From Sanderia malayensis (taxonomy: Eukaryota; Cnidaria; Scyphozoa; Semaeostomeae; Pelagiidae), in assembly GCA_013076295.1 (NCBI GenBank), contig RQOL01000177.1, positions 62,001-126,000 on the forward strand: a DNA stretch of 64,000 bases. Reading direction: 5' to 3'. This document shows, piece by piece, positions 1 through 11,970 of this stretch. The stretch's first letter is position 1; every line of letters starts with the position of its first letter. The translations under genes and the position numbers were made by a program. The notes below the pieces were generated by a model that was not told the DNA's origin, searched no databases, and saw only the letters and a program-made list of their open reading frames with translations.

Positions 1-69
1 CGATTGCCAGGGGGAAGATCTGACCTCCCACCTTTACTTTCTTTAGAAATGTTGTGTCGTAGTATGTAT
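1..69 (-). repeat. Tail module (T) of the composite satellite
   Basis: Read on the minus strand, this is the short tail that closes each satellite unit. It shares the word TTTCTAAAGAAAGTAAAGG and the following GGTGGGAGGTC with copies at 8031-8090, 20821-20880 and 63951-64000. It is non-coding. Its presence at base 1 shows that the window opens inside the repeat field. Confidence 0.75.
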
Positions 70-1545
70 TGTAGGGTATGTATTGTAGGGTATTTTTTGT
101 AGGGTATGTATTGTATGGTATTTATTGTAGGGTATGTATTGTAGGGTATGTATTGTAGGGTATGTTATGTAGGGTATGTGTTGTACGGTATGTATTGTAG
201 GGTATTTATTGTAGGGTATTTATTGTAGGGTATGTAGTGTAGGGTATTTATTGTAGGGTTTGTATTGTAGGGTATGTATTGTAGGGTATGTATTGTAGGG
301 TATGTATGTAGGGTATGTATTGTAGGGTATGTATTGTAGGGTATTTATTGTAGGGTATGTATTGTATGGTATTTATTGTAGGGTGTGTATTGTAGGGTAT
401 GTATTGTAGGGTATTTATTGTAGGGTATGTATTGTATGGTATTTATTGTAGGGTGTGTATTGTAGGGTATGTATTGTAGGGTATGTATAGTAGGGTATGT
501 ATTTTAGGGTATGTATTGTAGGGTATGTATCGTAGGGTATGTATCGTAGGGTATGTATCGTAGGGTATTTATTGTAGGGTATGTATTGTAAGGTATGTAT
601 TCTAGGGTATGTATTGTAGGGTATGTTATGTAGGGTATGTATTGTAGGGTATAGGGTATGTATTGTAGGGTATGTTATGTAGGGTATGTGTTGTAGGGTA
701 TGTATTGCAGGGTATGTATTGTAAGGTATGTATTGTAGGGTATGTATTGCAGGGTATGTTATGTAGGGTATGTATTGTAGGGTATTTATTGTAGGGTATG
801 TATTGTAGGGTATGTATTGTAGGGTATGTATTGTAGGGTATGTATCGTATGGTATGTATCGTAGGGTTTGTATTGTAGGGTATGTATTGTAGGGTATGTT
901 ATGTAGGCTATGTGTTGTAGGGTTTGTATTGTAGGGTATGTATCGTAGGGTATGTATTTTAGGGTATGTATTTTAGGGTATGTATTGTAGGGTATGTATC
1001 GTAGGGTATGTATCGTAGGGTATTTATTGTAGGGTATGTATTGTAAGGTATGTATTCTAGGGTATGTATTGTAGGGTATGTTATGTAGGGTATGTATTGT
1101 AGGGTATGTATTGTAGGGTATGTATTGTAGGGTATGTGTTGTAGGGTATGTATTGTAGGGTATGTATTGTAAGGTATGTATTGTAGGGTATGTATTGTAG
1201 GGTATGTATTGTAGGGTATGTATTGTAGGGTATGTATTGTAGGGTATGTATTGTAGGGTATGTATTGTCGGGTATGCATTGTAAGGGATGTATTTTAGGG
1301 TATGTTTTGTAGGGTATGTATTGTAGGGTATGTTATATAGGGTATGTATTGTAGGGTATGTATTGTAGGGTATGTATTGTAGGGTATTTATTGTAGGGTA
1401 TGTATTATAGGCTATGTATTGTAGGGTATCTATTGTAGGGTATGTATTGTAGGGTATGTATTGTAGGGTATGCATTGTAAGGGATGTATTTTCGGGTATG
1501 TATTCTAGGGTATGTATTGTAGGGTATGTATTGTAGGGTATGTAT
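70..1545 (-). repeat. 14-bp minisatellite array (G-rich strand on top)
   Basis: About 105 imperfect copies of a 14-bp unit, GTAGGGTATGTATT on the plus strand (minus-strand consensus CTACAATACATACC). Variants include TGTTATGTAGGGTA, TATTTATTGTAGGG and units with CGTA or TTTTA. Because 14 is not a multiple of 3, three units (42 bp) make an open 14-codon periodic frame, which explains the long repetitive reading frames on both strands. I do not regard these as genes. Confidence 0.95.
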
Positions 1546-1910
1546 GTATGTATGGGCATGAGCGGCAGCGAATGCAGCGTGCGAAGCGCGCCAACCAGAT
1601 TAAGCTTTGTTTACTTGACGGGCTCCGGGAGGGAGCGAAACGACCGAACCCAGTTCATGTATGTATGTATGTATGTATGTATGTATGTATGTATGTATGT
1701 ATGTATGTATGTATGTATGTATGTATGTAGGGTATGTATGTATGTATGTATGTATGTATGTATGTATGTATGTATGTATGTATGTATTCATGTATGTATG
1801 TATGGGCATGAGCGGGAGCGAATGCAGCGCGTGAAGCGCGCCAACCACATTAAACTTTTGTTGCTTGGGGGGCTCCGGGGAGGGAGCGTAGCGACCGGGC
1901 CCCCGGCTAG
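1546..1910 (-). repeat. U modules (GC hairpin) with ATGT microsatellite
   Basis: Two copies of the GC-rich U module on the minus strand (about 1554-1651 and 1804-1910) are separated by roughly 37 copies of ATGT (about 1656-1803). Each U holds a hairpin core of the GCGCGC-TTC-GCGCGC type. Here it is slightly mutated (GCGTGC and GCGTGA arms). The order U, microsatellite, U, microsatellite, minisatellite is the same as in the plus-strand copies at 6826, 9490, 11971 and 62450. Confidence 0.85.
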
Positions 1911-1940
1911 TCTATATATACTATTCTACGGTCACACGTG
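1911..1940 (-). promoter_or_regulatory. CACGTG plus TATA-like module at the start of U
   Basis: On the minus strand an E-box-like CACGTG (1935-1940) is followed about 15 bp later by TATATATAGA, immediately before the conserved CTAGCC that opens U. The same pair occurs at all seven U starts in the window. The spacing resembles a core promoter, but transcription is inference. Confidence 0.4.
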
Positions 1941-3030
1941 ACCCCAACCCGCCAAACAATGCTCCATTGTCTCTTGAACAATCGACGTTCGACCGAACAA
2001 TGGCAACCTTCGACCGAACAATGGGATCAAAGGAGCGGGGCTTGATATCATAAAGGCTTTTTTTTGGGGTGCGAATAAGGGTGCCAATTGGTACAGAAAT
2101 GATCGCTGTATTGTGCTGATCAAAGTAAAGTATTTGGCTAATTTCTACTCCAAGCGGTTCGGGAGTTATGGCCCATTTTGTGTTCCGACTTTCTAGAAAG
2201 TTCGGAGGACGGAGTTAATGAGATGCAAAACGAGCAGGGAGAAGCACGTGTTTTTTTGGTTGAACGGGCGGCAAGTTGCTCGGGTTTAAACGTGAATACG
2301 TGCCGGAAATCAATTGTAAAGACGTGGCAATTGTTGTCAAGACCTGTGGAGACAATTGGTGAACAATTATTTCAAGGTATTTCCTTTATTCAATTGTTTT
2401 TGGCTTTAAATAGCACGAGTTTTGTTTTGTTTCACCTCACGTTTTTCTTTCGGCTCGAGGGCCTAACCAAAACACGAAGACAATTTTCATTTTCTTGGGT
2501 CGTTCTGGGCCGATTTCGCCCATTTAAACTTTCGATAACTGTTTATTTACACGAGAACTAAAGTTATCTGGGGTTGTTTTTTTTGTTTTGCCGATTTTCC
2601 TCTGTTTTTGGACAGTTTTAGCCGAGATTGGGTTCTGCTGGAAAACACGAAATTTTCAGGCAACACGCGTGTATTTTGCATTTGCGAAAATTAAATTTTA
2701 AGCTGCCAAAACTTTGTTTTTTTCACCCAAATACTTTCGATAAATATTCGCCGAGGTATTAGCTTCGTGTTTGTGTGATTTGAGTTAAAATGGACAAATT
2801 TTGACCAAGTTAGGGGAATTTTTGTGTTTTTAAAGTTGGCTGAGGAATTTAATATTTCACGGTTTTTGTCTTTGCCTGCAGCAAATGCTCGCTTAAAATT
2901 ACAAACAACACAGCTAACAAATGTCAGCATTTTTATCGCATTCGCTGTTTTCGTACCTACAGTTTGATATATATTTTATTCGACATTGAGTTTCAATTTT
3001 CCAGGGTTGATTAAATTTAATTAAATTTTC
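1941..3030 (-). repeat. R module of the composite satellite, minus orientation
   Basis: About 1.1 kb of AT-rich sequence, homologous in reverse complement to 8100-9461, 11030-11939, 20931-22255 and 61500-62417. Shared landmarks are the words GCCCTCGAGCCGAAAGAAAA, AACTTTCTAGAAAGT and CATTGTTCGGTCGAACG. A 127-codon open frame at 2178-2561 recurs in other copies, but it is shortened or broken in most of them, so I treat the module as non-coding. Confidence 0.85.
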
Positions 3031-3600
3031 TTCGACCTCCCACCTTCAAGTGTTTTAGAACAGTCATAGTATTGTAGGGTAATTGGTATTGTAGGTATTT
3101 TTGTATTTATTGTAGGGTATGTATTGTAGGTAATTGTAGGGTATGTATTGTAGGGTATATGTAGGTATTTTTGTAGGGTATGTATTGTAGGGTATTTATT
3201 GTAGGGTATGTGTTGTAGGGTATGTATTGTAGGGTATTTATTGTAGGGTATGTATTGTAGGGTATGTATTGTAGGGTATTTATTGTAAGGTATTTATTGT
3301 AGGGTATGTATTGTAGGGTATGTATGTAGGGTATGTATGTAGGGTATGTATGTAGGGTATGTATGTAGGGTATGTACGTAGGGTATGTATGTAGGGTATG
3401 TATGTAGGGTATGTATGTAGGGTATGTACGTAGGGTATGTATGTAGGGTATGTATGTAGGGTATGTATGTATGTATGTATGTATGTATGTATGTATGTAT
3501 GTATGTATGTATTTATGTATGTAGGTATGTATGTATATTTTGTATAGTATTTTTATACATAGTATATAGGGTATGTATTTATGTATATATTTATGTATAG
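3031..3600 (-). repeat. Second inverted satellite unit: tail, 14-bp minisatellite, ATGT run
   Basis: The tail T occupies 3031-3070 in diverged form. The 14-bp minisatellite follows to about 3465 and includes a run of 10-11 bp shortened units (GTATGTAGG). A short ATGT microsatellite runs to about 3535 and then decays into AT-rich DNA. This is the inner edge of the left satellite flank. Confidence 0.85.
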
Positions 3601-5420
3601 TATCTATAGTAAGTATGTTAATATTAATATGCAGTGCTTCTATTTCTAACTTTTGTAATTCATTAAAAAAACACTGCAAAACAGACACTGTCCTTCTTTT
3701 TGAACAAATGATCTTCAATTAACAAATCTTAAAATGAACTCACCTAACTATAATAATGTTCACAAGGAATGACCACAAACATTCACTTTATGTCTGGGCT
3801 CCTGAAAAACAACAAGAAATCATGTAATCTACTTTATAGCATGTTGCCTCATCTCAGTTCTTTTCATGTGGCCTCAAGTCTATAAATGTAAGTCATTTAT
3901 TGTAACTGCAAATCATTAATTACTTCCACCTCATGTATTCACCCACTCAAACAACGTATAAAAACGTATAAAACCTTCTTACCTTTGGTCAACCTTCCAT
4001 GGCCTACTCTTATTATTGGTATTTTTACCAACAGCAATATTTCTGAAGATATAACAGATCACCAAAAATAAAATCAATGTACTTCATTCTCCATGTGTCC
4101 GTGGTGGAACATGTTTCTCCTGTTGTTGTGTTCAACAACCTTCACCATCAAAATCCCCACAACGCCATGGTGAGAAATGATCTATTTCTAGATATCTTGC
4201 ATAATAAAGTCCACCAAATTATTTCTTCTTATACTCAGAGATCGACAAAACAGAATGAATCATCATAATAATAATAATAACAACAACGAGGCACGCCGCC
4301 GAATAGAGGCCACAAAACTTTCAAATTGGCGCGAATTTAAAATAGCAATTGCGTGTTTACTTTCTTGCTACAGCAAATGTAAAATTTTTCTTCAACATCT
4401 AACGTTGTTAGAAATTGAAAGAAAATAATAATTATCTATATATTGAGAAAAAATCTTACAAAGATTGTTTTACTTTGTTGTTGGTAAGTTGAATGTTGAA
4501 ATTTACCTTTCCCAAACAATCCATATTTACACCAACAGCGTCTTCTTTAAGGCCAGGTTGTCTTTCATTGCATCGCAATGCACTGTCTTTTTTACCGTTT
4601 CTGTCATCTGGCTTCTGGGTTAATATCCAGCCAGTTTTGTTGTAAAGTAAAGTAAAGTAAAGTGAAGTTTTTTTATAAAGTAAGTATTTCACTCCTTCAC
4701 TTCAGCATGACATTTTATTCTTATTTCAATCAACACAATAATATACCTACAAGTTAAACGTGTTAAACATTCCTTAGTATTAATGGCAACTTTCTTTTTA
4801 CAAGATAATAAATTCATCCAAATCATCTTTCTTCTTTTCTAAAAACAGGGTTTCAAGAAAGTTGATTGCTCAAAATATTTGGTGAGTGTCATAACAATTG
4901 TTGTTATACAAAGCCCATTTTAGTTAATGTTTGAATGCCTCACCCTGTAATGTACATTGATCTCCCAAATCTGAAGCTTAACTACTTAGCTGAACAATCA
5001 CAACAATTTCTTATCAATAAAAAGCAAATTAACTGCATAATGCAAATAAAATCTAGCCTTCACAAACACATCAAATGGATGATTAACTTTTCTAATTTAT
5101 ACATTATCGCAACTGTTTTCCTTTTAGTTCTTGAAGAACACAATAGAAAGAGTGATGTAGGTCATAAGATAAAGTGCTCCAATATTTTTATTTGCGAACT
5201 TTAAATAACCAATAATTTAATTCCACGATCAAGAGTAATTTCAAACATTTCTTACAATTATGCTTTAAATTATTTATTTTATCTTGCAGCTCACGAAAAA
5301 ACAACAAAACCCATCCACTTGCTCACAAAAATCACTCTTATTTCAAATATTAACATTTTCACTTAAATTGGGTTGCATATAAAAACATTTTTTTCTTTTT
5401 TTTATATCATCTCTCGCAAA
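3601..5420. other. AT-rich DNA without a recognisable gene
   Basis: Unique-looking sequence with short AT-rich simple repeats (for example an AATAATAATAAT run near 4267 and AAAGTAAAGT near 4648). The longest frames are 60-90 codons and show no recognised motif. The stretch lies directly upstream of the Rep-like exons at 5421, so it may contain the 5' flank or leader of that gene. Confidence 0.5.
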
Positions 5421-6655
5421 ATGCCAAAAAAGCCAGAAAAAGCATCACCGGCTCAAGGCGCTGCGATCAAGTAAGGAAAGCAAATCGCCGAAGTCGTGAG
5501 AATAACCAACAGCCTCATCCTGCTGATTTACCACCCGATAATACGGTACAGGGAGCAGTGAATGATCTTCACCAGTTGCAGCAAGAATACCCTCAGCAAC
5601 CAGCTCCAGAATATCAACCACTCCCAGTTCATTATCCACAGATGCAAGCACTGTATGTGCCATGGCAACTACCTGCGATGCTTCCCCACTATGGACTTAT
5701 AGCAGTACCGCAACCAATAAACATTGGCTTACAATATCCTGCAGCACTGGCCCTCAACTTCAGGTACACAACTCAATAATTTCTGCTAAACTTTTCCAAT
5801 CACGTCAACCATATATTATACAGCTTTTTCTAATTAAAACTATCAAAATTAAATCAGTTATTATATCAACCAAATTATCAATATTTTTCCATCTGCAGGT
5901 ACCGCAGATGGTTATGCAGTTGCAACCACCCCTTCTGAATCGTAATCATGAAGGCCCGGCAGCAATACAAACGGCAGATGTGGAGATGCTTAATGTAAAT
6001 CAAGCTCAAAATGACAATGAGGTAAAAGAAAATTGTTAACAAAAGCTAACTACAGTTAGGCAACTCCATTTTCCATAACCAATCCTCATGCAATTTCCTA
6101 CTTGAGACATGTATATTATAAGTTCCCATGTATATTTATATCAATTTACATAGTCACACAGTAATGACATTAAAATTTCTAATAACTAATGACTAAAATA
6201 ACTAATTTATTTAATTTTCATTATTAACAGATACGGCCAATGCAGATGCAACCCGAAACACATATTGAAAATGAAAATAATGAAATTGAAAGGCCAGCAC
6301 AACCTGATGAAATCAACGTGGAACAACACATTCCAATTCCACATGATAATCAGGTAAAACAGACTACCATCACAATTGGCTTAAAATACACCAGTCATTC
6401 TCCATAGGACCATGTCAGGAAATTATTTTCTCTCTAAATAGACATATCTTCACAAGTTCAGTTTTATGCATTTCAAAACACATGATTGAATTATATTAAC
6501 TTAGATTGCATTGCATTTCAGGATCCACAAATATTGCCTGCTGCTATGGAATTGCAACCCAACCTTGAAAATGAGAATGAAGAAATCAAATAGCGGTACA
6601 ACCACAAGAAGTTGAAATGCATGACGAAATCCACCACAACACCAAGATGATGTCC
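5421..6655 (+). pseudogene. Helitron Rep gene, 5' exons only (locus A), cut by a gap
   Basis: Four exon-like blocks with GT-AG borders: 5421-5763, 5899-6021, 6231-6353 and 6522 into the gap. The encoded region is rich in Q, P and N. It is the variable N-terminal part of a Helitron replicator, upstream of where the CxxC zinc finger and Rep domain should begin. It is assigned by close nucleotide similarity of exons 2-4 to the Rep2 exons at 57126-56370, which lead into a clear Rep domain. Exon 1 opens with an ATG whose frame stops at 5472. A different frame carries the basic Arg-rich and Gln-rich segment, and it does not join exon 2 in phase. A further 1-base shift lies in exon 4 near 6590. The gene is therefore damaged as well as truncated. 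Function is inferred from the paralogue, not seen here. Confidence 0.7.
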
Positions 6656-6755
6656 NNNNNNNNNNNNNNNNNNNNNNNNNNNNNNNNNNNNNNNNNNNNN
6701 NNNNNNNNNNNNNNNNNNNNNNNNNNNNNNNNNNNNNNNNNNNNNNNNNNNNNNN
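6656..6755. other. Assembly gap, 100 N
   Basis: Exactly 100 N, the conventional size for a gap of unknown length. On the left it interrupts a Helitron Rep exon; on the right the sequence is already the end of an R module. The true distance and even the adjacency are unknown. Confidence 0.99.
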
Positions 6756-7108
6756 AACAAACAATGGGCATTGTTCACAGTCTGTGGGTCACGTGTGATC
6801 GTAGAATAGTATATATAGACTAGCCGGGGGCACTCGCTACGCTCGCTTCCCGGAGCCCGTCAAGTACAAAAAGTTTAATGTGGTTGGCGCGCTTCGCGCG
6901 CTGCATTCGCTCCCGCTCATGCCCATACATACATACATACATACATACATACCTACATACATACATACATACATACATACATACATACATGGGCCGGGTT
7001 CGGTCGCTTCGCTCCCTTCCCGGAGCCCGTCAAGTAGATAAAGCTTAATCTGGTTGGCGCGCTTCGCGCGCTGCATTCGCTGCCGCTCATGCCGATACAT
7101 ACATACAT
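6756..7108 (+). repeat. End of R, then two U modules with ATAC microsatellites
   Basis: The last 30 bp of R (6756-6786) lead into the CACGTG/TATA segment. The first U follows (about 6823-6930, perfect hairpin GCGCGCTTCGCGCGC at 6887-6901), then an ATAC run, a second U (about 6991-7097) and the start of the minisatellite. The order matches the other plus-strand copies. Confidence 0.85.
6790..6828 (+). promoter_or_regulatory. CACGTG plus TATA-like module at the start of U
   Basis: CACGTG at 6790-6795, then GTATATATAGACTAGCC ending at the U border. The segment is almost identical to 22256-22284. A promoter role is inferred from position and conservation only. Confidence 0.4.
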
Positions 7109-8030
7109 GCCCTACAATACATACCCTACAATACATACCCCACAATACATACCCTACAATACATACCCTACAATACATACCCTACAATACATACCCTACA
7201 ATACATACCCTACATAACATACCCTAAAATACATACCCTACAATACAAACCCTACAATACAAACCCTACAATACATACCCTACAATACATACCCTACAAT
7301 ACATACCCTACTATACATACCCTACAATACATACCTTACAATACATACCCTACAATACATACCCTACAACACATACCCTACAATACATACCCTACAATAC
7401 ATACCCTACAATACATACCCTACATACATACCCTACAATACATACCTTACAATACATACCCTACAATACATACCCTACAATACATACCCTACAATACATA
7501 ACCTACGTACATACCCTACAATACATACCCTACAATACATACCCTACGATACATACCCTACAATACAAACCCTACAATACATACCCTACAATACATACCC
7601 TACATAACATACCCTACGATACATACCCTACAATACATACCCTACAATACATACCCTACAATACATACCCTACGATACATACCCTACAATACAAACCCTA
7701 CAATACATACCCTACAATACATACCCTACATAACATACCCTACGATACATACCCTACAATACATACCCTACAATACCTAACCTACAATACATACCCTACA
7801 ATACAAAGCCTACAATACATACCCTACAATACATACCCTACAATACATACCCTACAATACATACCCTACAATACATACCCTACAATAAATACCTTACAAT
7901 ACATACCCTACAATAAATACCCAACAATACATACCCTACATAACATACCCTACATAACATACCCTACAATACATACCCTACAATACATAACCTACAATAC
8001 ATACCCTACCATACATACCCTACAATACAC
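7109..8030 (+). repeat. 14-bp minisatellite array
   Basis: About 65 copies of CTACAATACATACC with point variants (ACGATA, ACATAACATACC, TACAAACC). Some larger blocks repeat, for example 7560-7625 and 7680-7745. Confidence 0.95.
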
Positions 8031-9461
8031 ACGACGCCACATTTCTAAAGAACGTAAAGGTGGGAGGTCGAATCTTCCCCCCCCGCCATGCGACCGCCCC
8101 GCGCCCACGCCGCCCCCCCTGAAAGCCGAAGGTTGATAGCTTCAGTGTGAAGTTTGAAAAAAAAAGTTGCCTTCAAAAATTTAATCAATCTTGGAAAATT
8201 TAAACTCAATCTGTAATAAAAAATACATCAAACTGTAGCTAAGGAAACAGCGAATCCGATAAATATATTCGCATTTCTTAACAGTGTTGTTTTGAATTTT
8301 AAGAGAGTATTTAGTGCAGCCCAACACAAAAGCCGTGAAAAAATTTATTCATCAGCCAACTTTAAGAACACAAAAACTCCCCTAACTTGGTCAAAATTTG
8401 TCCATTTGAACTCAAATTACACCAGCATGAAGCTAATACCTTGGCAAATAAATATCGAAAGTACTTGGGTGGATATGAAAAGCTTTTCGCTATTTTAGTT
8501 GTAAATTTTTGAAGTCCAAGACATGATTTTCTTCACAAAAAATAGCCGTGAAATCAAAACCCTGCAAAAAATAGCAATTGAAACACGATTCACCAACTTT
8601 CAAATTAAATTAACGTGGCCAATTTTTGTCCTACACACCCCACGAAAATATCAACATAAAGCTAATAGCTTGGCGAACATTTATCGAAAGTATTTGGGTG
8701 AAAAAAACAAAGTTTTGGCAGGTTAAAAATTAATTTTCGCAAATGCAAAACACACGCGTGTGGCATGAAAATTTCGTGTTTTCCAGCAAAACCCAAACTC
8801 GGCCAAAACTGTCCAAAAACAGAGGAAAATCAACAAAACAAAAAAAACAAAGCCATATAACTTTAGTTCTTGTGTAAATAAACAGTTAACGAAAGTTTAA
8901 ATGGAGAAAATCGGCCCAGAACGACCCGAGAAAATCAAAATTGTCCTCGTGTTTTTGTTAGGCCCTCGAGCCGAAAGAAAAACGTGAGGTTAAACAAAAC
9001 AAAACTCGTGCTATTTTCAACCAAAAACAATTAAATAAAGGAAATACCTTGAAATAATTGTCCACATATTGTCTCCACAGGTCTTGACAACAATTGACAC
9101 GTCTTTACAATTGATTTCCGGCAGGTATTCACGTTTAAACCCGAGCAACTTGCCGCCGGTTCAACTAAAAAAACACGTGCTTCTCCTTGCTCGTTTTGCA
9201 TCTCATTAACTCCGTCCTCGGAACTTTCTAGAAAGTCGGAACACATAATGGGCCATAACTCCCGAACCGTTTGGAGTAGAAATTAGCCACATACTTTACT
9301 GTGATCGGCGCAATGCAGCGATCATTTTGATACCAATTTGAACCCTTATTCGCACCACACAAAAAAGCCTTTGTGTTCACAACGAAATTCCTTTGATCCC
9401 ATTGTTTGGTCGAGCGTCTATTGTTCGAGAGACAATGGAGCATTGTTTGGCGGGTTGGGGT
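8031..9461 (+). repeat. Tail T followed by R module
   Basis: The tail (8031-8090) is followed by a C-rich stretch and the most complete R module. Inside R, 8310-8480 and about 8525-8710 are diverged tandem relatives. Both contain a (C/A)ATTT.TC.A(T/C)TTG-like stretch and end in ATCGAAAGTA-TTGGGTG. Open frames inside follow this duplication and show no known domain, so I regard them as non-coding. Confidence 0.8.
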
Positions 9462-9489
9462 CACGTGTCGACGTAGATTATATATATAG
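9462..9489 (+). promoter_or_regulatory. CACGTG plus TATA-like module at the start of U
   Basis: CACGTG at 9462-9467, then a TATATATA run at about 9478-9487, directly before ACTAGCC. The pair is conserved at every U start. Confidence 0.4.
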
Positions 9490-9794
9490 GACTAGCCGGG
9501 GGCCCGGTCGCTTCGCTCCCTCCCCGGAGCCCCCCAAGCAACAAAAGCTTAATGTGGTTGGCGCGCTTCGCGCGCTGCATTCGCTCCCGCTCATGCCCAT
9601 ACATACATACATACATACATACATACATACATACATACATACATACATACATACATACATGGGCCGGGTTCGGTCGCTTCGCTCCCTCCCTGGAGCCCGT
9701 CAAGTAAAGAAAGCTTAATCTGGTGGGCGCGCTTCGCGCGCTGCATTCGCTGCCGCTCATGCCCATACATACATACATACATACATACATACAT
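9490..9794 (+). repeat. Two U modules with ATAC microsatellites
   Basis: The first U (9490-9598) and second U (9661-9767) are separated by about 15 ATAC repeats. Both carry the intact hairpin core GCGCGCTTCGCGCGC. Confidence 0.85.
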
Positions 9795-10305
9795 ACCCTA
9801 CAATACATACCCTACAATACATACCCTACAATACATACCCTACAATACATACCCTACATAACATACCCTACAATACATACCCTACAATACATACCCTACA
9901 ATACATACCCTACAATACATACCCTACAATACATACCCTACAATACATACCCTACAATACATACCCTACAATACATACCCTACATAACATACCCTACAAT
10001 ACATACCCTACAATACATACCCTACAATACATACCCTACAATACATACCCTACAATACATACCCTAGACTGCATACCCTAAAATACATACCCTACAATAC
10101 ATACCCTACATACATACCCTACAATACATACCCTACAATACATACCCTACAATACATACCCTACAATAAATACCCTACAATACATACCCTACAATACATA
10201 CCCTACAATACATACCCTACGATACATACCCTACAATACATACCTTACAATACATACCCTACAATACATACCCTACCATACATACCCTACCATACATACC
10301 CTACC
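9795..10305 (+). repeat. 14-bp minisatellite array, first copy of a recent duplication
   Basis: About 36 units. The pattern of variant units (ACATAACATACC, CTAGACTGCATACC, ACATACATACC, ACAATAAATACC) is repeated in the same order at 10520-10963. The array was therefore copied as a block after the variants had arisen. Confidence 0.95.
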
Positions 10306-10519
10306 ATACTTCCCCCTGGCAAGCGACCATCCAGCGCCCACCCTGCCGCCCCCCTAAAAGCCGTTTCTTCTGAAAGTGAAAAAATGAATTCATCAACGTA
10401 CTTTAAAAACACTAAAACTTTCAAATTAAATTAACGTGGCGAATTTTCGTGCTACAGAACCCACGATTTTCGTGCTACAGAACCCGCTCATGCCCATACA
10501 TACATACATACATACATAC
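10306..10519 (+). repeat. Truncated tail/R fragment at the duplication junction
   Basis: A tail variant (starting ACTTCCCCCTGGCAAGCGAC) is followed by only about 110 bp of R. It breaks off after a repeated word, TTTTCGTGCTACAGAACCC, at about 10443-10461 and again at about 10467-10485. The sequence then jumps back to the end of U (GCTCATGCCCATAC). This is the breakpoint of the local duplication. Confidence 0.8.
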
Positions 10520-10963
10520 ATACCCTACAATACATACCCTACAATACATACCCTACAATACATACCCTACATAACATACCCTACAATACATACCCTACAA
10601 TACATACCCTACAATACATACCCTACAATACATACCCTACAATACATACCCTACAATACATACCCTACAATACATACCCTACAATACATACCCTACATAA
10701 CATACCCTACAATACATACCCTACAATACATACCCTACAATACATACCCTACAATACATACCCTACAATACATACCCTAGACTACATACCCTAAAATACA
10801 TACCCTACAATACATACCCTACATACATACCCTACAATACATACCCTACAATACATACCCTACAATACATACCCTACAATAAATACCCTACAATACATAC
10901 CCTACAATACATACCCTACAATACATACCCTACGATACATACCCTACAATACATACCCTACCA
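10520..10963 (+). repeat. 14-bp minisatellite array, second copy of a recent duplication
   Basis: Nearly identical in unit order to 9795-10240. It lacks a few terminal units, including one of the ACCATACATACC copies. Confidence 0.95.
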
Positions 10964-11939
10964 TACTTCCCCCTGGCAAGCGACCATCCAGCGCCCACCC
11001 TGCCGCCCCCCTAAAAGCCGTTTCTTCTGAAAGTGAAAAAATGAATTCATCAACGTACTTTAAAAACACTAAAACTTTCAAATTAAATTAACGTGGCGAA
11101 TTTTCGTGCTACAGAACCCACGAAAATATCAAAATGAAGCTGATAGCTTGGCGAACATTTATCGAAAGTATTTGGGTGAAAAAAAACAAAGTTTTGGCAG
11201 GTTAAAAAATAATTTTCGCAAATGCAAAACACACGCGTGTTGCTTGAAAATTTCGTGTTTTCCAGCAAAACCCAAACTCGGCCAAAACTGTCCAAAATCA
11301 GAGGAAAATCGACAAAAGAAAAAAAACAAAGCCATATAACTTTAGTTCTTGGGTAAATAAACAGTTATCGAAAGTTTAAATGGAGAAAATCGGCCCAGAA
11401 CGACCCGAGAAAATCAAAATTGTCTTCGTGTTTTGGTTAGGCCCTCGAGCCGAAAGAAAAACGTGAGGTGAAACAAAACAAAACTCGTGCTATTTAAAGC
11501 CAAAAACAATTGAATAAAGGAAATACCTTGAAATAATTGTTCACCAATTGTCTCCACAGGTCTTGACAACAATTGACAGGTCTTTACATTGATTTCCGGC
11601 ACGTATTCACGTTTAAACCCGAGCAACTTGCCGCCCGTTCAACCGAAAAAACACGTGCTTCTCCCTGCTCGTTTTGCATCTCATTAACTCTGTCCTGGGA
11701 ACTTTCTAGAAGGTCGGAACACAAAATTGGCCATAACTCTCGAACCGCTGGGGTTAGAAATTAGCGGAAAGCTTTAGTCTCATCAGCACAATGCAGCGAT
11801 CATTTCCGTACCAATTTGCACCCTTATTGACCCCCAGAAAAAAAGCCTTTGAGTGGCAACGGCCGCTCCTTTGATCCCATTGTTCGGTCGAACGTCGATT
11901 GTTCACCAAACAATGGCCCATTGTTCAGCGGCTCCCGGT
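10964..11939 (+). repeat. Tail variant and R module
   Basis: The tail variant (10964-11030) leads into an R module that is shorter at its start than the one at 8100. It has only one of the two internal tandem relatives. The end of R contains short inverted words around 11876-11930 (CCATTGTTCGG, CAATGG, CCATTGTTC). Confidence 0.8.
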
Positions 11940-11970
11940 CACGTGTCGACGTAGATTATATAATAGAGAG
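11940..11970 (+). promoter_or_regulatory. CACGTG plus TATA-like module at the start of U
   Basis: CACGTG at 11940-11945, then ATTATATAATAGAG before ACTAGCC. The TATA part is slightly longer here because of an AGAG repeat. Confidence 0.35.

Noticed and set aside
70..1545. Telomere or interstitial telomeric repeat, because the unit contains TAGGGT
   Set aside because: The 14-bp unit GTAGGGTATGTATT is not a known telomere repeat. The G-rich strand points the wrong way for the left end, and the array is interrupted by U and R modules.
786..1559. Long open frames with a 14-residue period ([14 protein letters not shown]) here and at 12960-13406, 15183-15629 and elsewhere
   Set aside because: They are the direct consequence of a 14-bp tandem repeat that lacks stops in some frames. 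They occur on both strands and follow repeat purity, not any gene signal.
1512..1941. Frames rich in MYVC or HTYI across the ATGT/ATAC microsatellites
   Set aside because: Simple translation of a 4-bp repeat joined to the GC-rich U module; there is no start context or domain.
2178..2561. 127-codon frame starting MCSDFLESSEDG, recurring at 21658-22041 and, shorter, at 9031-9246, 11414-11626 and 61891-62202
   Set aside because: It recurs only because the R module is a repeat. The frame is truncated in most copies, and the end is AT-rich low complexity. Codon conservation beyond nucleotide identity was not evident.
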